This document shows positions 34,903 through 43,204 of a stretch of 64,000 nucleotides of DNA, one piece after another (position 1 is the stretch's first letter; each line of letters starts with the position of its first letter). Position numbers and translations under genes: made by a program. The notes under the pieces were generated by a model. That model did not search any database, was not told where the DNA came from, and saw only the letters and a list, made by a program, of their open reading frames with translations. The DNA is taken from the NCBI GenBank assembly GCA_021295785.1, contig JAGWBR010000011.1, forward strand, positions 41,868-105,867, written 5' to 3'. The stretch is from Gemmatimonadota bacterium (GTDB lineage Bacteria; Gemmatimonadota; Gemmatimonadetes; Palauibacterales; Palauibacteraceae).

Positions 34903-35423
34903 CGGACGCACCGCTAGGGCTTTTCCCGGGTGCTCTCATTTTGGGGATCGACCCCGGAACCCGGGCCACCGGGTACGGTGCCGTGCGCTACGGCCGCCCC
35001 CGGCATGAACTGGTGGAATGCGGAGTGACTCGCCCGCGCGGGCACAATCTGGCCGAACGAATCGTGGATCTGCACGAAGAGATCGGCGGCCTCATTGACC
35101 GGCTCGAACCAACTTGCACGGCAATCGAAGCGGTCTTTTCCGGTCGCAACCCGCGCACGGCTCTGGTGATGGGACATGCGCGCGGGGTGATTCTGCTGGC
35201 GGCGGCCAGCCGGAACCTGCCGATCTGGGAATACTCCCCGGCGGAAATCAAGAAGCGGATCGCCGGCACGGGAGCAGCGACCAAGGGGCAAATCGGGTTC
35301 ATGGTAAAGCACCACCTGGACCTGGTGGAGCCGCCCGCCCCGGACGATGCCGCGGACGGATGCGCGGTGGCCCTGTGCCATGCGCTGGCGGCGACGTCTC
35401 CGGCCGTGCTGGGACGCCGCTGA
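34881..35423 (+). CDS. ruvC: Holliday junction endonuclease RuvC
   Basis: 180 residues from GTG 34881, which has GAAGAGG a few bases upstream and overlaps yebC; a TTG at 34941 would start inside the first strand. The four catalytic acids are visible: Asp in LILGIDPGTRATGYG, Glu in CTAIEAVFSGRNPRTALVMGHARG, and two Asp in APDDAADGCAVALCHAL. TKGQIGFMVKHHL is the usual substrate-side block. It cuts four-way junctions processed by RuvAB. One base separates its stop from the ruvA GTG. Confidence 0.93.
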   Translation: MGGVGGVTDAPLGLFPGALILGIDPGTRATGYGAVRYGRPRHELVECGVTRPRGHNLAERIVDLHEEIGGLIDRLEPTCTAIEAVFSGRNPRTALVMGHARGVILLAAASRNLPIWEYSPAEIKKRIAGTGAATKGQIGFMVKHHLDLVEPPAPDDAADGCAVALCHALAATSPAVLGRR

Positions 35424-35424
35424 C

Positions 35425-35973
35425 GTGATACGCCGCATAAAGGGAGTTCTGGCCGGCCGCACCTCCGAGTCCGCTGAAGTGCTGACGCCGTCCGGGCTGT
35501 CGTACGAGGTGCGGATGTCCCTGCGCACAATTGAGCAACTGCCCTCCGACGGAGAGGCTGCCGAGTTCGACACGGTGCTGGTGACCAGGGACGACGGGAT
35601 GGACCTGTACGGCTTCGGTTCCGGTGCCGAACGCGAACTGTTTCTGCGACTCAGGTCGGCGAGCGGAGTCGGGCCGCGTCTGGCACTGGCCATTCTGGGG
35701 GCCCTGTCCGGGAACCGGATCATCGGCGCGATTCGCGAACGCGATTTTCGTGTGCTCCAAACCGTGAGCGGGGTCGGGAAGAAGACCGCCGAGCGCATAG
35801 TCGTGGAGCTCGCCGACAAGCTGGATGACCTGGCGGGGGGCGCGGGGGGCGGGGGGGGGGGGGGGGGGGGGCCGGCCCCCGCCGGCGGGGCGGCCGCCAG
35901 GGCATCCAGCTTGTCGGCGAGCTCCACGACTATGCGCTCGGCGGTCTTCTTCCCGACCCCGCTCACGGTTTGA
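35425..35973 (+). CDS. ruvA: Holliday junction helicase subunit RuvA, C-terminal domain disrupted
   Basis: From GTG 35425 the first 134 or so residues are normal RuvA: the OB fold (IRRIKGVLAGRTSESAEV, LSYEVRMS, TVLVTRDDGMDLYGF) and the helix-hairpin-helix pair (LRSASGVGPRLALAIL; LQTVSGVGKKTAERIVVELADKL). Then the frame enters a G-run, poly-glycine and a reversed copy of its own sequence, stopping at 35973. The expected domain III end ([11 protein letters not shown]) is found in another frame, ending TGA 36005-36007 and overlapping the ruvB ATG. So the linker and most of domain III, which contacts RuvB, are replaced by an inverted duplication, probably an assembly artefact. Confidence 0.85.
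   Translation: MIRRIKGVLAGRTSESAEVLTPSGLSYEVRMSLRTIEQLPSDGEAAEFDTVLVTRDDGMDLYGFGSGAERELFLRLRSASGVGPRLALAILGALSGNRIIGAIRERDFRVLQTVSGVGKKTAERIVVELADKLDDLAGGAGGGGGGGGGPAPAGGAAARASSLSASSTTMRSAVFFPTPLTV
35758..35972. repeat. 79-bp inverted repeat around a 21-base G-run inside ruvA
   Basis: Bases 35758-35836 reappear as their reverse complement at 35894-35972 with a single mismatch (35828 against 35902). The 57-bp centre contains 21 consecutive G (35851-35871) and a GC-only stretch. The second arm encodes the RuvA hairpin motif on the wrong strand, which creates a long spurious antisense reading frame. Confidence 0.9.
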
Positions 35974-36006
35974 GGAACTGGTCAAAGCGGCATTGGCGGT
36001 GGCCTG

Positions 36007-37152
36007 ATGGCCGACCCCGGGGGTATTTCGCCCCGGCACGGGGAGTCCGGACGCGACGAGCCCGTGCCCGGAGAGTCCCGGCCAATCTCCGAGGTCACCA
36101 CGCCGCGGCGCGTGGAAATGGACCGCGCTCTGGACCAGTCGCTGCGACCCACCAAGCTGGACGAATTCATCGGCAAGAAGTCAGTGAAGGACAGCCTGGC
36201 CGTGTTCATCGAAGCGGCCCAGGGCCGGGGCGAGCACCTGGACCACACTCTGTTCTACGGCCCGCCCGGGCTGGGCAAGACCACGCTGGCCATGCTGCTG
36301 GCCCGGGAGATGGGCGTTGGCATCAAGCTGACATCGGGCCCAGTCCTCGAGAAGCCCGGAGACCTGGCGGGCGCGCTCACCGCACTTGCCCCGCGCGACA
36401 TACTGGTTATCGACGAAATCCACCGGCTCCGCCCGCAGATCGAGGAGTTCCTGTACCCGGCCATGGAGGACTGGCGGATCGACGTGCGGATCGGCGACGG
36501 CGTGGGGTCTGACACTGTCAGCGTGAAACTTGAACCGTTCACGCTGGTGGGGGCCACGACCCGGTTCGGCCTTCTGACGTCGCCAATGCGCGCCCGTTTC
36601 GGAATAGTGGAGCGGCTGGGCTTCTACCCCCCCGAAGAGCTGGCGATGATCGTGCACCAGTCGGCCCGTCGTCTCGGCGTCCCCGTGTCCGAGGGCGGTG
36701 CTGCCGAGATTGCCGGTCGGTCGCGGGGCACTCCCAGAATTGCCAATCGGCTCCTCAGACGGGTCCGGGATTTCGCGCAGGTTCGGGGCGAAGGCAGTGT
36801 CGACCGCGAGACCGCTCGGCGGGGACTGGCCATGCTGAGTGTTGACGAGCGGGGCCTGGACGAAATGGACGCCCGTCTGCTGCGCACCATCATTGTCGAT
36901 TTCGGCGGCGGCCCGGTTGGCCTGCGGTCGCTGGCGGTGGCTGTGGGGGAAGACACCGGAACGCTGGAAGAAGTGTACGAGCCCTACCTGATCCAGCAGG
37001 GGTTCATGCAGCGCACCTCGCGTGGCCGGGTCGCAACCCCCCGGTCCGAGGACTTTGTCAGGGAGAGGTTCGGGATTTCGCTGCCCGAACGCGGCAGGGG
37101 CGATCCCCAAGGCCCGCAGGCGGAGTTTGGTTTCGATAAATCAGGCAAATGA
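36007..37152 (+). CDS. ruvB: Holliday junction branch-migration ATPase RuvB
   Basis: 381 residues; the ATG lies in a TGATG overlap with the presumed ruvA stop. [19 protein letters not shown], Walker [19 protein letters not shown], Walker [24 protein letters not shown], sensor 1 [20 protein letters not shown], the arginine-finger/sensor 2 region [21 protein letters not shown], and the winged-helix end with [11 protein letters not shown] are all intact. An N-terminal extension of about 35 residues rich in Gly/Pro/Arg is longer than in E. coli. It drives branch migration with RuvA. Confidence 0.97.
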   Translation: MADPGGISPRHGESGRDEPVPGESRPISEVTTPRRVEMDRALDQSLRPTKLDEFIGKKSVKDSLAVFIEAAQGRGEHLDHTLFYGPPGLGKTTLAMLLAREMGVGIKLTSGPVLEKPGDLAGALTALAPRDILVIDEIHRLRPQIEEFLYPAMEDWRIDVRIGDGVGSDTVSVKLEPFTLVGATTRFGLLTSPMRARFGIVERLGFYPPEELAMIVHQSARRLGVPVSEGGAAEIAGRSRGTPRIANRLLRRVRDFAQVRGEGSVDRETARRGLAMLSVDERGLDEMDARLLRTIIVDFGGGPVGLRSLAVAVGEDTGTLEEVYEPYLIQQGFMQRTSRGRVATPRSEDFVRERFGISLPERGRGDPQGPQAEFGFDKSGK

Positions 37153-37216
37153 CCCGGGCGGACCGGGTGGATCAGGGTCAGACCAAGGAGACCATCGCCG
37201 GCCGGGCACGGCTGAT

Positions 37217-38260
37217 TTGCTTACGCGCAGTTACGACTACAAGCTACCGCCAGGGCTGATAGCCCAGCACCCGCCGGAGACCAGGGGAGAAAGCCGCCTG
37301 CTGGTCTTGGACCGGTCCGGCGGCACCATCAGGGACACCGTTTTCCGCGAACTGCCCGGATTCGTTGAGCCCGGCGACGTGGTCGTGGTCAATGACAGCC
37401 GCGTGTTTCCCGCGCGTCTGGTCGGCAGGAAGCCGACCGGAGCCCGCGCCGAGGTCCTGTTGCTGCGACAGTCGGCGGACGACCCGTTCTGCTGGCGCGC
37501 GATGATTCGCCCCGGGGGCAAGCTCAAGCCAGGCACCGAAGTCAGAGTTGCGTCCGACCTCACGGTCCGAATCCTCAACAGCGACCGGGAGGGCGGTCGC
37601 ATGGTGAGGCTGGAGTGTGCGGACGGAGCCGAGGACCCCTGGGCCGTGGTCGAACGGCGGGGCCGGGTGCCCCTGCCGCCCTACATCGCCCGCCCAGCCG
37701 ACTCCGAAGACAGGCACCGGTACCAGACGGTGTATGCCCGCGACCGGGGAAGTGTCGCCGCCCCCACCGCCGGGCTGCATTTCACCGAAGATGCCCTCCA
37801 GGACGTCAGGGCAAGGGGAGCGCACGTCGAATCCGTTACCCTGCACGTAGGACCGGGCACCTTCAGGCCGGTGACCACGAGCCGCGCCGAGGATCACTCG
37901 GTTGGCGCCGAGCGGTGGACCCTGCCTGCCGGCACGGCGGAACGCCTCAACGAGGCGATTCGGATGGGCAGGAGAATATGGGCCGTCGGCACCACGGCGT
38001 GTCGCGTGCTGGAAACCGCCGCCCGCGGGGCAGCTCCCGTGTTTGAGGCTGGTGCGGGAGAGACCGGCCTCTTCATCCGCCCGCCCTATGAGTTCCGGGT
38101 CGTGGGCGGGCTGTTGACCAACTTCCACCTGCCAACGTCGAGCCTGATCATGCTGGTATCGGCGTTCGCGGGCCGCGAGCTCGTCCTGGGAGCATATGCC
38201 CACGCCGTGAGGCAGCGCTACAGGTTCTATTCCTACGGCGACGCGATGCTGATCCTGTGA
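37217..38260 (+). CDS. queA: S-adenosylmethionine:tRNA ribosyltransferase-isomerase
   Basis: 347 residues from TTG 37217, which yields LTRSYDYKLPPGLIAQHPPETRGESRLLVLDR, the standard N-terminus; upstream in-frame sequence belongs to ruvB. Further blocks are VVNDSRVFPARLVGRKPTGARAEVLLLR, VPLPPYIARPADSEDRHRYQTVYAR, GSVAAPTAGLHFTEDAL, HVGPGTFRPV and NFHLPTSSLIMLVSAFAG. The enzyme adds the cyclopentene-forming ribose moiety to preQ1 in tRNA, giving epoxyqueuosine. It is immediately followed, with a GTGA overlap, by tgt, the preceding step of the pathway. Confidence 0.95.
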   Translation: MLTRSYDYKLPPGLIAQHPPETRGESRLLVLDRSGGTIRDTVFRELPGFVEPGDVVVVNDSRVFPARLVGRKPTGARAEVLLLRQSADDPFCWRAMIRPGGKLKPGTEVRVASDLTVRILNSDREGGRMVRLECADGAEDPWAVVERRGRVPLPPYIARPADSEDRHRYQTVYARDRGSVAAPTAGLHFTEDALQDVRARGAHVESVTLHVGPGTFRPVTTSRAEDHSVGAERWTLPAGTAERLNEAIRMGRRIWAVGTTACRVLETAARGAAPVFEAGAGETGLFIRPPYEFRVVGGLLTNFHLPTSSLIMLVSAFAGRELVLGAYAHAVRQRYRFYSYGDAMLIL

Positions 38261-39393
38261 CGACCACGCCCGGGATTGGGTTCGAGGTACAGGCTTCCGA
38301 CGGACTGGCTCGGGCGGGGGAACTGCGCCTGGAGCGCGGAACCGTCCACACCCCCTGCTTCATGCCGGTAGGCACCCTGGGCTCCGTGAAAGGCCTGACC
38401 CCCAACGACGTGGCCGGTGCCGGGGCCCGAATCATTCTTGCCAACGCCTACCACCTGGCGCTCAGGCCAGGCTCCGAAGTCCTGCGGAGCGCGGGAGGGC
38501 TGCACCGTTTCATGGGATGGGCAGGCCCGCTTCTGACCGATTCTGGCGGATTCCAGGTATTCTCGCTGGCCCGCATCAACTCTGTCGACGACGAAGGCGT
38601 TTCCTTCCGCAGCCACCTGGACGGCGGTTCGCGAAAGATCACCCCGGAAATCTCGATGGAGATCCAGTCCGCCATCGGGGGCGACATCTGGATGGCCTTC
38701 GACCAGTGTCCCCCGGGCGAGGCTTCCCGGCGGGTCGCACGCGAGGCCGTGGACCGATCCCTGGCCTGGTTGAGCCGCTGCCGCAACCGGTGGCGAACCC
38801 TTGCCGCCGAATCGTCTTCGTGGCTGTGGCCGGTCGTGCAGGGGGCATCGTTTTCGGACCTCCGCCGCGAATCCCTTGAGCGGACCCTGGAGGCCGGCGA
38901 CTGGACCGGAATCGGCATCGGGGGACTGTCGGTGGGCGAACCGCGCGAGGTGACCCTGGGGATGCTGGATGTGCTGGCGGAAGGGCTGCCCGCGGACCGA
39001 CCGCGCTACCTGATGGGGGTCGGCTACCCCGATGACATGGTGGAGGCCGTGCGCCGGGGCGTGGACATGTTCGACTGCGTCGCGGCTACCCGAAACGGCC
39101 GCACCGGCACGGCATTCACCCGGCGCGGGCACATCAACATCAAGGGCGCTCGTTTCGCGGATGATCAAGGTCCGGTCGATTTGGACTGCGACTGCGAGTG
39201 CTGCACGAACTGGTCCAGGGCCTACCTCCGGCACTTGTTTGTGGCCAGGGAGATGCTTGGTCCGCGCCTCCTGTCGCTGCACAACATTCGGTTCCTGGTC
39301 CGCCTGATGGAAAACGTCCGGGCGGCAATTCAATCGGGCCGGTTCGACGACTGGGCCCGGGAGTGGCGCTCGCACAGACGGCGCCCGGGATAG
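38257..39393 (+). CDS. tgt: tRNA-guanine transglycosylase
   Basis: 378 residues from GTG 38257. TPCFMPVGTLGSVKGLTP, ILANAYHLALRPG, LLTDSGGFQVFSL (active-site Asp), FDQCPPGE, GIGIGGLSVGE, VDMFDCVAATRNGRTGTAFT (nucleophile Asp) and the zinc site DCDCECCTNWSRAYLRHLF, with three Cys at about residues 311-317 and a His about 26 residues later, are in order. The ATRNGRTG version of the usual PTRNARNG block is a mild divergence. It exchanges guanine-34 for preQ1. Confidence 0.95.
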   Translation: MTTTPGIGFEVQASDGLARAGELRLERGTVHTPCFMPVGTLGSVKGLTPNDVAGAGARIILANAYHLALRPGSEVLRSAGGLHRFMGWAGPLLTDSGGFQVFSLARINSVDDEGVSFRSHLDGGSRKITPEISMEIQSAIGGDIWMAFDQCPPGEASRRVAREAVDRSLAWLSRCRNRWRTLAAESSSWLWPVVQGASFSDLRRESLERTLEAGDWTGIGIGGLSVGEPREVTLGMLDVLAEGLPADRPRYLMGVGYPDDMVEAVRRGVDMFDCVAATRNGRTGTAFTRRGHINIKGARFADDQGPVDLDCDCECCTNWSRAYLRHLFVAREMLGPRLLSLHNIRFLVRLMENVRAAIQSGRFDDWAREWRSHRRRPG

Positions 39394-39536
39394 ACGAAAG
39401 GCCTGCGGGGCGCGACATTACGGGCCCACGCAACGGGCGGGCCGTGGCTTGCCCTGCAGGTCACTACTGCAGAGGAGCCATGCGGCACCGCAACAACATG
39501 TCCAATCACGCCGTCCAGTGCGGCACAAGGTGACCA

Positions 39537-39833
39537 ATGCTACTAATCGCCCTGATGGCGGCGCCTCAGGAAGGGGGCGGCAACCCGGCCTCGATGTTCA
39601 TCATCCTTGGCGGGTTTGTTGCGATCATGTATTTCCTCCTGATCCGACCCCAACGCAAACAACAGGCCCAACATGCGGCCATGGTGGCCGAGCTCAAGAC
39701 TGGTGATGTGGTGAGCACCATGGGGGGCATCAAAGGGAAGATCGTCCACGCGACGGACGACATCGTGACCGTCGAGTCGGGGACCGCCCGCGTTGAGATA
39801 GAGCGCAACAGAGTGCAGCGCGTCCACGCGTAG
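39537..39833 (+). CDS. yajC: Preprotein translocase accessory subunit YajC
   Basis: 98 residues. One membrane helix (FIILGGFVAIMYFLLIRPQRKQQ) ends in the diagnostic LIRPQRKQ, followed by the cytoplasmic block LKTGDVVSTMGGIKGKIVHATDDIVTVES. YajC associates with SecDF. The queA-tgt-yajC order is standard, but secD and secF, which normally come next, are absent here. The 143 bp between tgt and yajC hold no recognisable gene or promoter, only two nearby CTGCAG copies. Confidence 0.93.
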   Translation: MLLIALMAAPQEGGGNPASMFIILGGFVAIMYFLLIRPQRKQQAQHAAMVAELKTGDVVSTMGGIKGKIVHATDDIVTVESGTARVEIERNRVQRVHA

Positions 39834-39865
39834 GACTTGTGACATGAACAGCCGGGCTTGAACCC

Positions 39866-40357
39866 TTGATCAGGGAAATCCGTCTGTTCGGAGACCCCGT
39901 TCTCCGGCAAACGGCCGAGCCCGTTACCGAGTTTGACGCTCAACTGCGCAGCTTGGTCGCCGACCTTCGCGAGACCATGTACGAGGCGGGCGGGATCGGC
40001 CTTGCCGCGCCCCAGGTGGGTGTGGGGATGCGAGTGTTCGTGTATGACCTGGACGAAGAAGGGGTGGCGGCGGGCTCTTTGGTCAACCCGACCATCAGCG
40101 AGCCTGCCGGCAAGTGCCGCGAGGAAGAGGGGTGCCTCAGTTTCCCCGACCTTACCGAGATGGTCGAGCGTCCCGAGCAGGTGAAGGTCGAGGGATTCGA
40201 CGAGAACGGCGATCCCGTGTGCCTGGTGGCGAGCGGGATGCTGGCGCGCTGCTTGCAGCACGAGACGGACCACCTGGACGGGATCATGTTTTTCGACCGG
40301 GTAAGCCCGATGAAGCGCCGGATGCTCTTGAAGAAATGGCGCAAGCAGAGGGACTGA
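39866..40357 (+). CDS. def: Peptide deformylase
   Basis: 163 residues from TTG 39866 (IREIRLFGDPVLRQTAEPV). The three metal-site motifs are present: GIGLAAPQVG, EEGCLSFP with the metal cysteine, and QHETDHLDGIMFFDR with H-E-x-D-H. It removes the formyl group from new proteins. The next gene is fmt, which adds that group to initiator tRNA; the two reading frames overlap by 22 nt, the conserved def-fmt pair. Confidence 0.96.
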   Translation: MIREIRLFGDPVLRQTAEPVTEFDAQLRSLVADLRETMYEAGGIGLAAPQVGVGMRVFVYDLDEEGVAAGSLVNPTISEPAGKCREEEGCLSFPDLTEMVERPEQVKVEGFDENGDPVCLVASGMLARCLQHETDHLDGIMFFDRVSPMKRRMLLKKWRKQRD

Positions 40358-41343
40358 TCCGGCCTCCGGCGCGAGTGCTTTTCTGGGGCGGCGCCCGTTT
40401 CGGGATTCCTTTCCTGGACGCGCTGGCCAAGCTTCCGGCCGAATTCACAATGGCAGGGGTGGTTACGGTCCCGGACCGGCCCGCGGGCAGAGGTCGTCGC
40501 GGTGCCCCCAGACCGATGCGCAGCTCCCCGGTGGCGGGGTGGGGCAGGGCGGCCGGTGTTGCGGTTCTGCAGCCGGCCGCGGCGGGCGACCCGGAATTCT
40601 TGCGGGAGGCCGGTGCGCTGGAGCCTGATGTGGCGGTGGTCGCGGCGTATGGCATGATCCTGCCCCGACCGGCCCTGAACCTGCCGCCGCTTGGCTCGTT
40701 CAACATCCACCCGTCGCTGCTGCCCGCCCTGCGGGGGGCGGCCCCGGTCCAACGGGCGATTATTGAAGGGCACCCCGAGGTCGGCGTCACCATCATCCGC
40801 ATGTCCGAGAAGTTGGATGCGGGCCCGGTTCTGGCGCAGGCCAGTTTGCCCAACCCCCCCGGTACCACCGCGGAAACGATGCTCGAAGAGCTGGCCCGGT
40901 TGGGCGCGAAACAGATGATTGGCGTTCTGCGCCGGGTTACGGGACGCGATCCCGCGGGGCCGCCGGCCGAGGTCGAACAGGACGAGGGCGCGGTTACGTG
41001 GGCCCCGAAGTTGACCCCTTCCGAAGCCCGTATCGACTGGACAAGATCAGCCAGTGAAATCGCCCGTTTGGTGGCTGGGTGCGACCCGGTGCCCGGTTCG
41101 TGGACCACTTTTCGGGGAGTACGGTTGCGGTGCCTGGGGGCGCGGGTGGGGGACCGGGGTCAGGCGTGCGGAGGCGCCAGTCGTCCCGGCGAGATGCAGG
41201 GAGTTGACGGTAGCGCCGTGGTGGTTGCCGCCGGAGAGGGATGCGTGGAGCTGTTCACAGTCCAGCCCGCGGGGAAGCGCCTCATGGACGCAGCCGCATG
41301 GTGGCGCGGCGCCCAGCCCGAACCCGGCGAGCGCTTCAACTGA
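40336..41343 (+). CDS. fmt: Methionyl-tRNA formyltransferase
   Basis: 335 residues from ATG 40336. VLFWGGARFGIPFLDAL, VVTVPDRPAGRGRR, VVAAYGMILPRPALNLPPLGSFNIHPSLLPALRGAAPVQRAI (the S-L-L-P-x-x-R-G-A-A-P-x-Q catalytic segment with N and H) and GVTIIRMSEKLDAGPVLAQ define the formyltransferase domain. The C-terminal tRNA-binding domain (TWAPKLTPSEARIDWTRSASEIARLVAGCDPVPGSWTTF) is complete. It uses 10-formyl-tetrahydrofolate. Confidence 0.96.
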   Translation: MAQAEGLIRPPARVLFWGGARFGIPFLDALAKLPAEFTMAGVVTVPDRPAGRGRRGAPRPMRSSPVAGWGRAAGVAVLQPAAAGDPEFLREAGALEPDVAVVAAYGMILPRPALNLPPLGSFNIHPSLLPALRGAAPVQRAIIEGHPEVGVTIIRMSEKLDAGPVLAQASLPNPPGTTAETMLEELARLGAKQMIGVLRRVTGRDPAGPPAEVEQDEGAVTWAPKLTPSEARIDWTRSASEIARLVAGCDPVPGSWTTFRGVRLRCLGARVGDRGQACGGASRPGEMQGVDGSAVVVAAGEGCVELFTVQPAGKRLMDAAAWWRGAQPEPGERFN

Positions 41344-41360
41344 CGCCACGCGGCGCTGTC

Positions 41361-42056
41361 GTGCCGGGCATTCGGCCACGGATTTCCCGGTTGCATGTGT
41401 TGGTCTCCGAGCGGGAACTTGGCTCGCCCGACCGCGTGGGAGCGTTGCGGAAGATGCTTGAACCTGGTTCTCTGCCGGCGCCGGTCGCTTTCCACCTGAG
41501 GGCGCGGTTGGCCGGCCGGGAACTCTTTGCCGCGACAGAGATGGTCAGGGATCTGGCGGCCCGGGAAACTCGGCCCGGGCGCGCACACCCGATCGTGGTG
41601 AACGGGCGGGTCGACATCGCGCTGGCAGCAGGGGCCGCGGCAGTGCAGTTGGGCCGCGGGGCGTTACCGGTAGGGGCGGTGCGAGGTCTGGTTTCACACA
41701 CACGCGGCCTCCCTTCGGTGGCGATCGGAAAGTCGGTCCATTCCGCCGGTGAAGCAGCCGCGGCGGCCGCCGAGGGGGTGGACTGGGTGATTGCAGGGCA
41801 CGTATTCGACACGGATTCTCATTCGGGCACGCCCGGGCGAGGCATCGGGTGGCTGGCGTCAGTTGTCACCCGGGCGGGCGACTTGCCGGTAATTGCAATC
41901 GGCGGCATTGTCGCGCGCCGCGTCGACGCACTCCGGCAGACCGGGGTGTGGGGGGTGGCGGTATCGGGAGCCGTCTGGGCCGGACGCGACCCTGTCGAAA
42001 CTGTCAGGGAGTTGACGGCCATACGGTGGCCCACGGCCCCCGACTGCACAGTTTGA
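41361..42056 (+). CDS. tenI: Thiazole tautomerase TenI (ThiE-fold)
   Basis: 231 residues from GTG 41361; CTG 41340 in a CTGA overlap with fmt is an alternative. The TIM-barrel pattern of ThiE/TenI is visible: HPIVVNGRVDIALAAGAAAVQLGRGALP, AIGKSVHSAGEAAAAAAEGVDWVIAGHVFDTDSHSGTPGRGIGWL and LPVIAIGGIVARRVDALRQTGVWGVAV. The AGHVF-D-T form and lack of the ThiE lysine after T resemble TenI, which tautomerises the thiazole product of ThiG. The adjacent thiS and thiG agree with that, as in the Bacillus tenI-thiS-thiG cluster. ThiE activity cannot be excluded. Confidence 0.78.
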   Translation: MPGIRPRISRLHVLVSERELGSPDRVGALRKMLEPGSLPAPVAFHLRARLAGRELFAATEMVRDLAARETRPGRAHPIVVNGRVDIALAAGAAAVQLGRGALPVGAVRGLVSHTRGLPSVAIGKSVHSAGEAAAAAAEGVDWVIAGHVFDTDSHSGTPGRGIGWLASVVTRAGDLPVIAIGGIVARRVDALRQTGVWGVAVSGAVWAGRDPVETVRELTAIRWPTAPDCTV

Positions 42057-42108
42057 GCGTGGCGACGATGCGGGCGGCGAACCCCGCCCCGTGGACTAGA
42101 TTGGACAC

Positions 42109-42309
42109 ATGAATATCAAGGTGAATGGCGAGCCGGTTGAAGCCGAACCCGGCGCCTCCGCGGCTGCAGTGCTCGGGGCGCTTGGGATTGACCGGCGGGC
42201 AGTGGTGGTGGAGCTGAACGGGCAGATAATCCGGGGCCCCGACATTGACCAGTCGGGGATCGCCCCGGGCGACCGCCTCGAAATCGTCCATTTCGTGGGG
42301 GGCGGATGA
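42109..42309 (+). CDS. thiS: Sulfur carrier protein ThiS
   Basis: 66 residues: [34 protein letters not shown], then [13 protein letters not shown]. This is the ubiquitin-like fold with the C-terminal Gly-Gly (here G-G-G) that is thiocarboxylated and gives sulfur to thiazole formation on ThiG. The activating ThiF is not in the window. Confidence 0.93.
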   Translation: MNIKVNGEPVEAEPGASAAAVLGALGIDRRAVVVELNGQIIRGPDIDQSGIAPGDRLEIVHFVGGG

Positions 42310-42313
42310 TGGC

Positions 42314-43204
42314 TTGCGGGCAGCGGACAGCGAACACGGGTTCGTGGGCGCCTCCCGCGGCGCACGGGCCAGACCGGTAGCAGGCCCGGTGGACCATTTG
42401 GTGGTGGCGGGTCGCGAGTTCGAGTCGCGCCTGATCGTGGGAACCGGGAAATACACCGACGAGGCCACGATGCTGGCGGCCATTCAGGCTTCTGGTGCCG
42501 AGATGGTCACGGTGGCTGTCCAGCGGGTGGACATCGCCCGCCCGGCCAGGGACAGCATCCTGCGGACCATCCGCCCCGAGGAGTTCATGATTCTCCCGAA
42601 CACGGCCGGCTGCTACACGTCTGACGACGCTGTTCGCACCGCGCGCCTTGCCCGCGCCTCGGGCCTCAGCGATTGGGTCAAGCTGGAGGTGATCGGCGAC
42701 CGGGAGACCCTGCTGCCCGACACCGGGCAACTACTGGAAGCCACGCGAACCCTCGTTGCCGAGGGATTCACGGTGCTCCCCTACACAAACGACGACCTGA
42801 TCGCCGCGCTCAGGTTGGAGGAAGCCGGGGCCGCGGCCGTGATGCCGCTGGCGTCGCCCATCGGCAGCGGGCTCGGACTCCTTAACCCCGTTAACATCCG
42901 CATTCTCAAAGACCGCCTTGACGTGCCCGTGATCGTGGATGCCGGGGTGGGGACCGCCTCGGATGCATGTCTCACAATGGAGCAGGGGGTTGACGGGATT
43001 CTGATGAACACCGCGCTGGCGGAGGCGAGCGATCCGGTCCGGATGGCCAGGGCAATGGGCCTGGCGGTTCGTGCCGGGCGGGACGCGTACCTGGCCGGTC
43101 GGATGCCCCGGCGCGAGCGAGCGGTGCCGTCGAGCCCCGAATCGGGCCTCCCGGGCAAGGCGTTCGGCGCAGGCACGGTCGTGCCGGCAGGGGCGGACAG
43201 ATGA
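42314..43204 (+). CDS. thiG: Thiazole synthase ThiG
   Basis: About 296 residues from TTG 42314; GTG 42389, just before [21 protein letters not shown], would give the usual length and may be the true start. Characteristic blocks are [38 protein letters not shown] with the Schiff-base lysine, [39 protein letters not shown], and [35 protein letters not shown]. It condenses DXP, dehydroglycine and ThiS-thiocarboxylate into the thiamine thiazole. Confidence 0.95.
   Translation: MRAADSEHGFVGASRGARARPVAGPVDHLVVAGREFESRLIVGTGKYTDEATMLAAIQASGAEMVTVAVQRVDIARPARDSILRTIRPEEFMILPNTAGCYTSDDAVRTARLARASGLSDWVKLEVIGDRETLLPDTGQLLEATRTLVAEGFTVLPYTNDDLIAALRLEEAGAAAVMPLASPIGSGLGLLNPVNIRILKDRLDVPVIVDAGVGTASDACLTMEQGVDGILMNTALAEASDPVRMARAMGLAVRAGRDAYLAGRMPRRERAVPSSPESGLPGKAFGAGTVVPAGADR

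Noticed and set aside
34914..35966. 350-residue minus-strand frame ending in a RuvA-like helix-hairpin-helix
   Set aside because: The RuvA-like piece comes from the reversed arm of the inverted repeat in ruvA; the rest is antisense to ruvC and ruvA.
35425..36007. Natural ruvA pseudogene
   Set aside because: The poly-G core with a near-perfect fold-back and the intact ruvC and ruvB around it fit a sequencing/assembly artefact better than biological decay, so it is kept as a CDS with a warning.
37022..37216. N-terminal extension of QueA into ruvB
   Set aside because: The in-frame sequence is the shadow of the RuvB C-terminus; the family N-terminus begins at the TTG at 37217.
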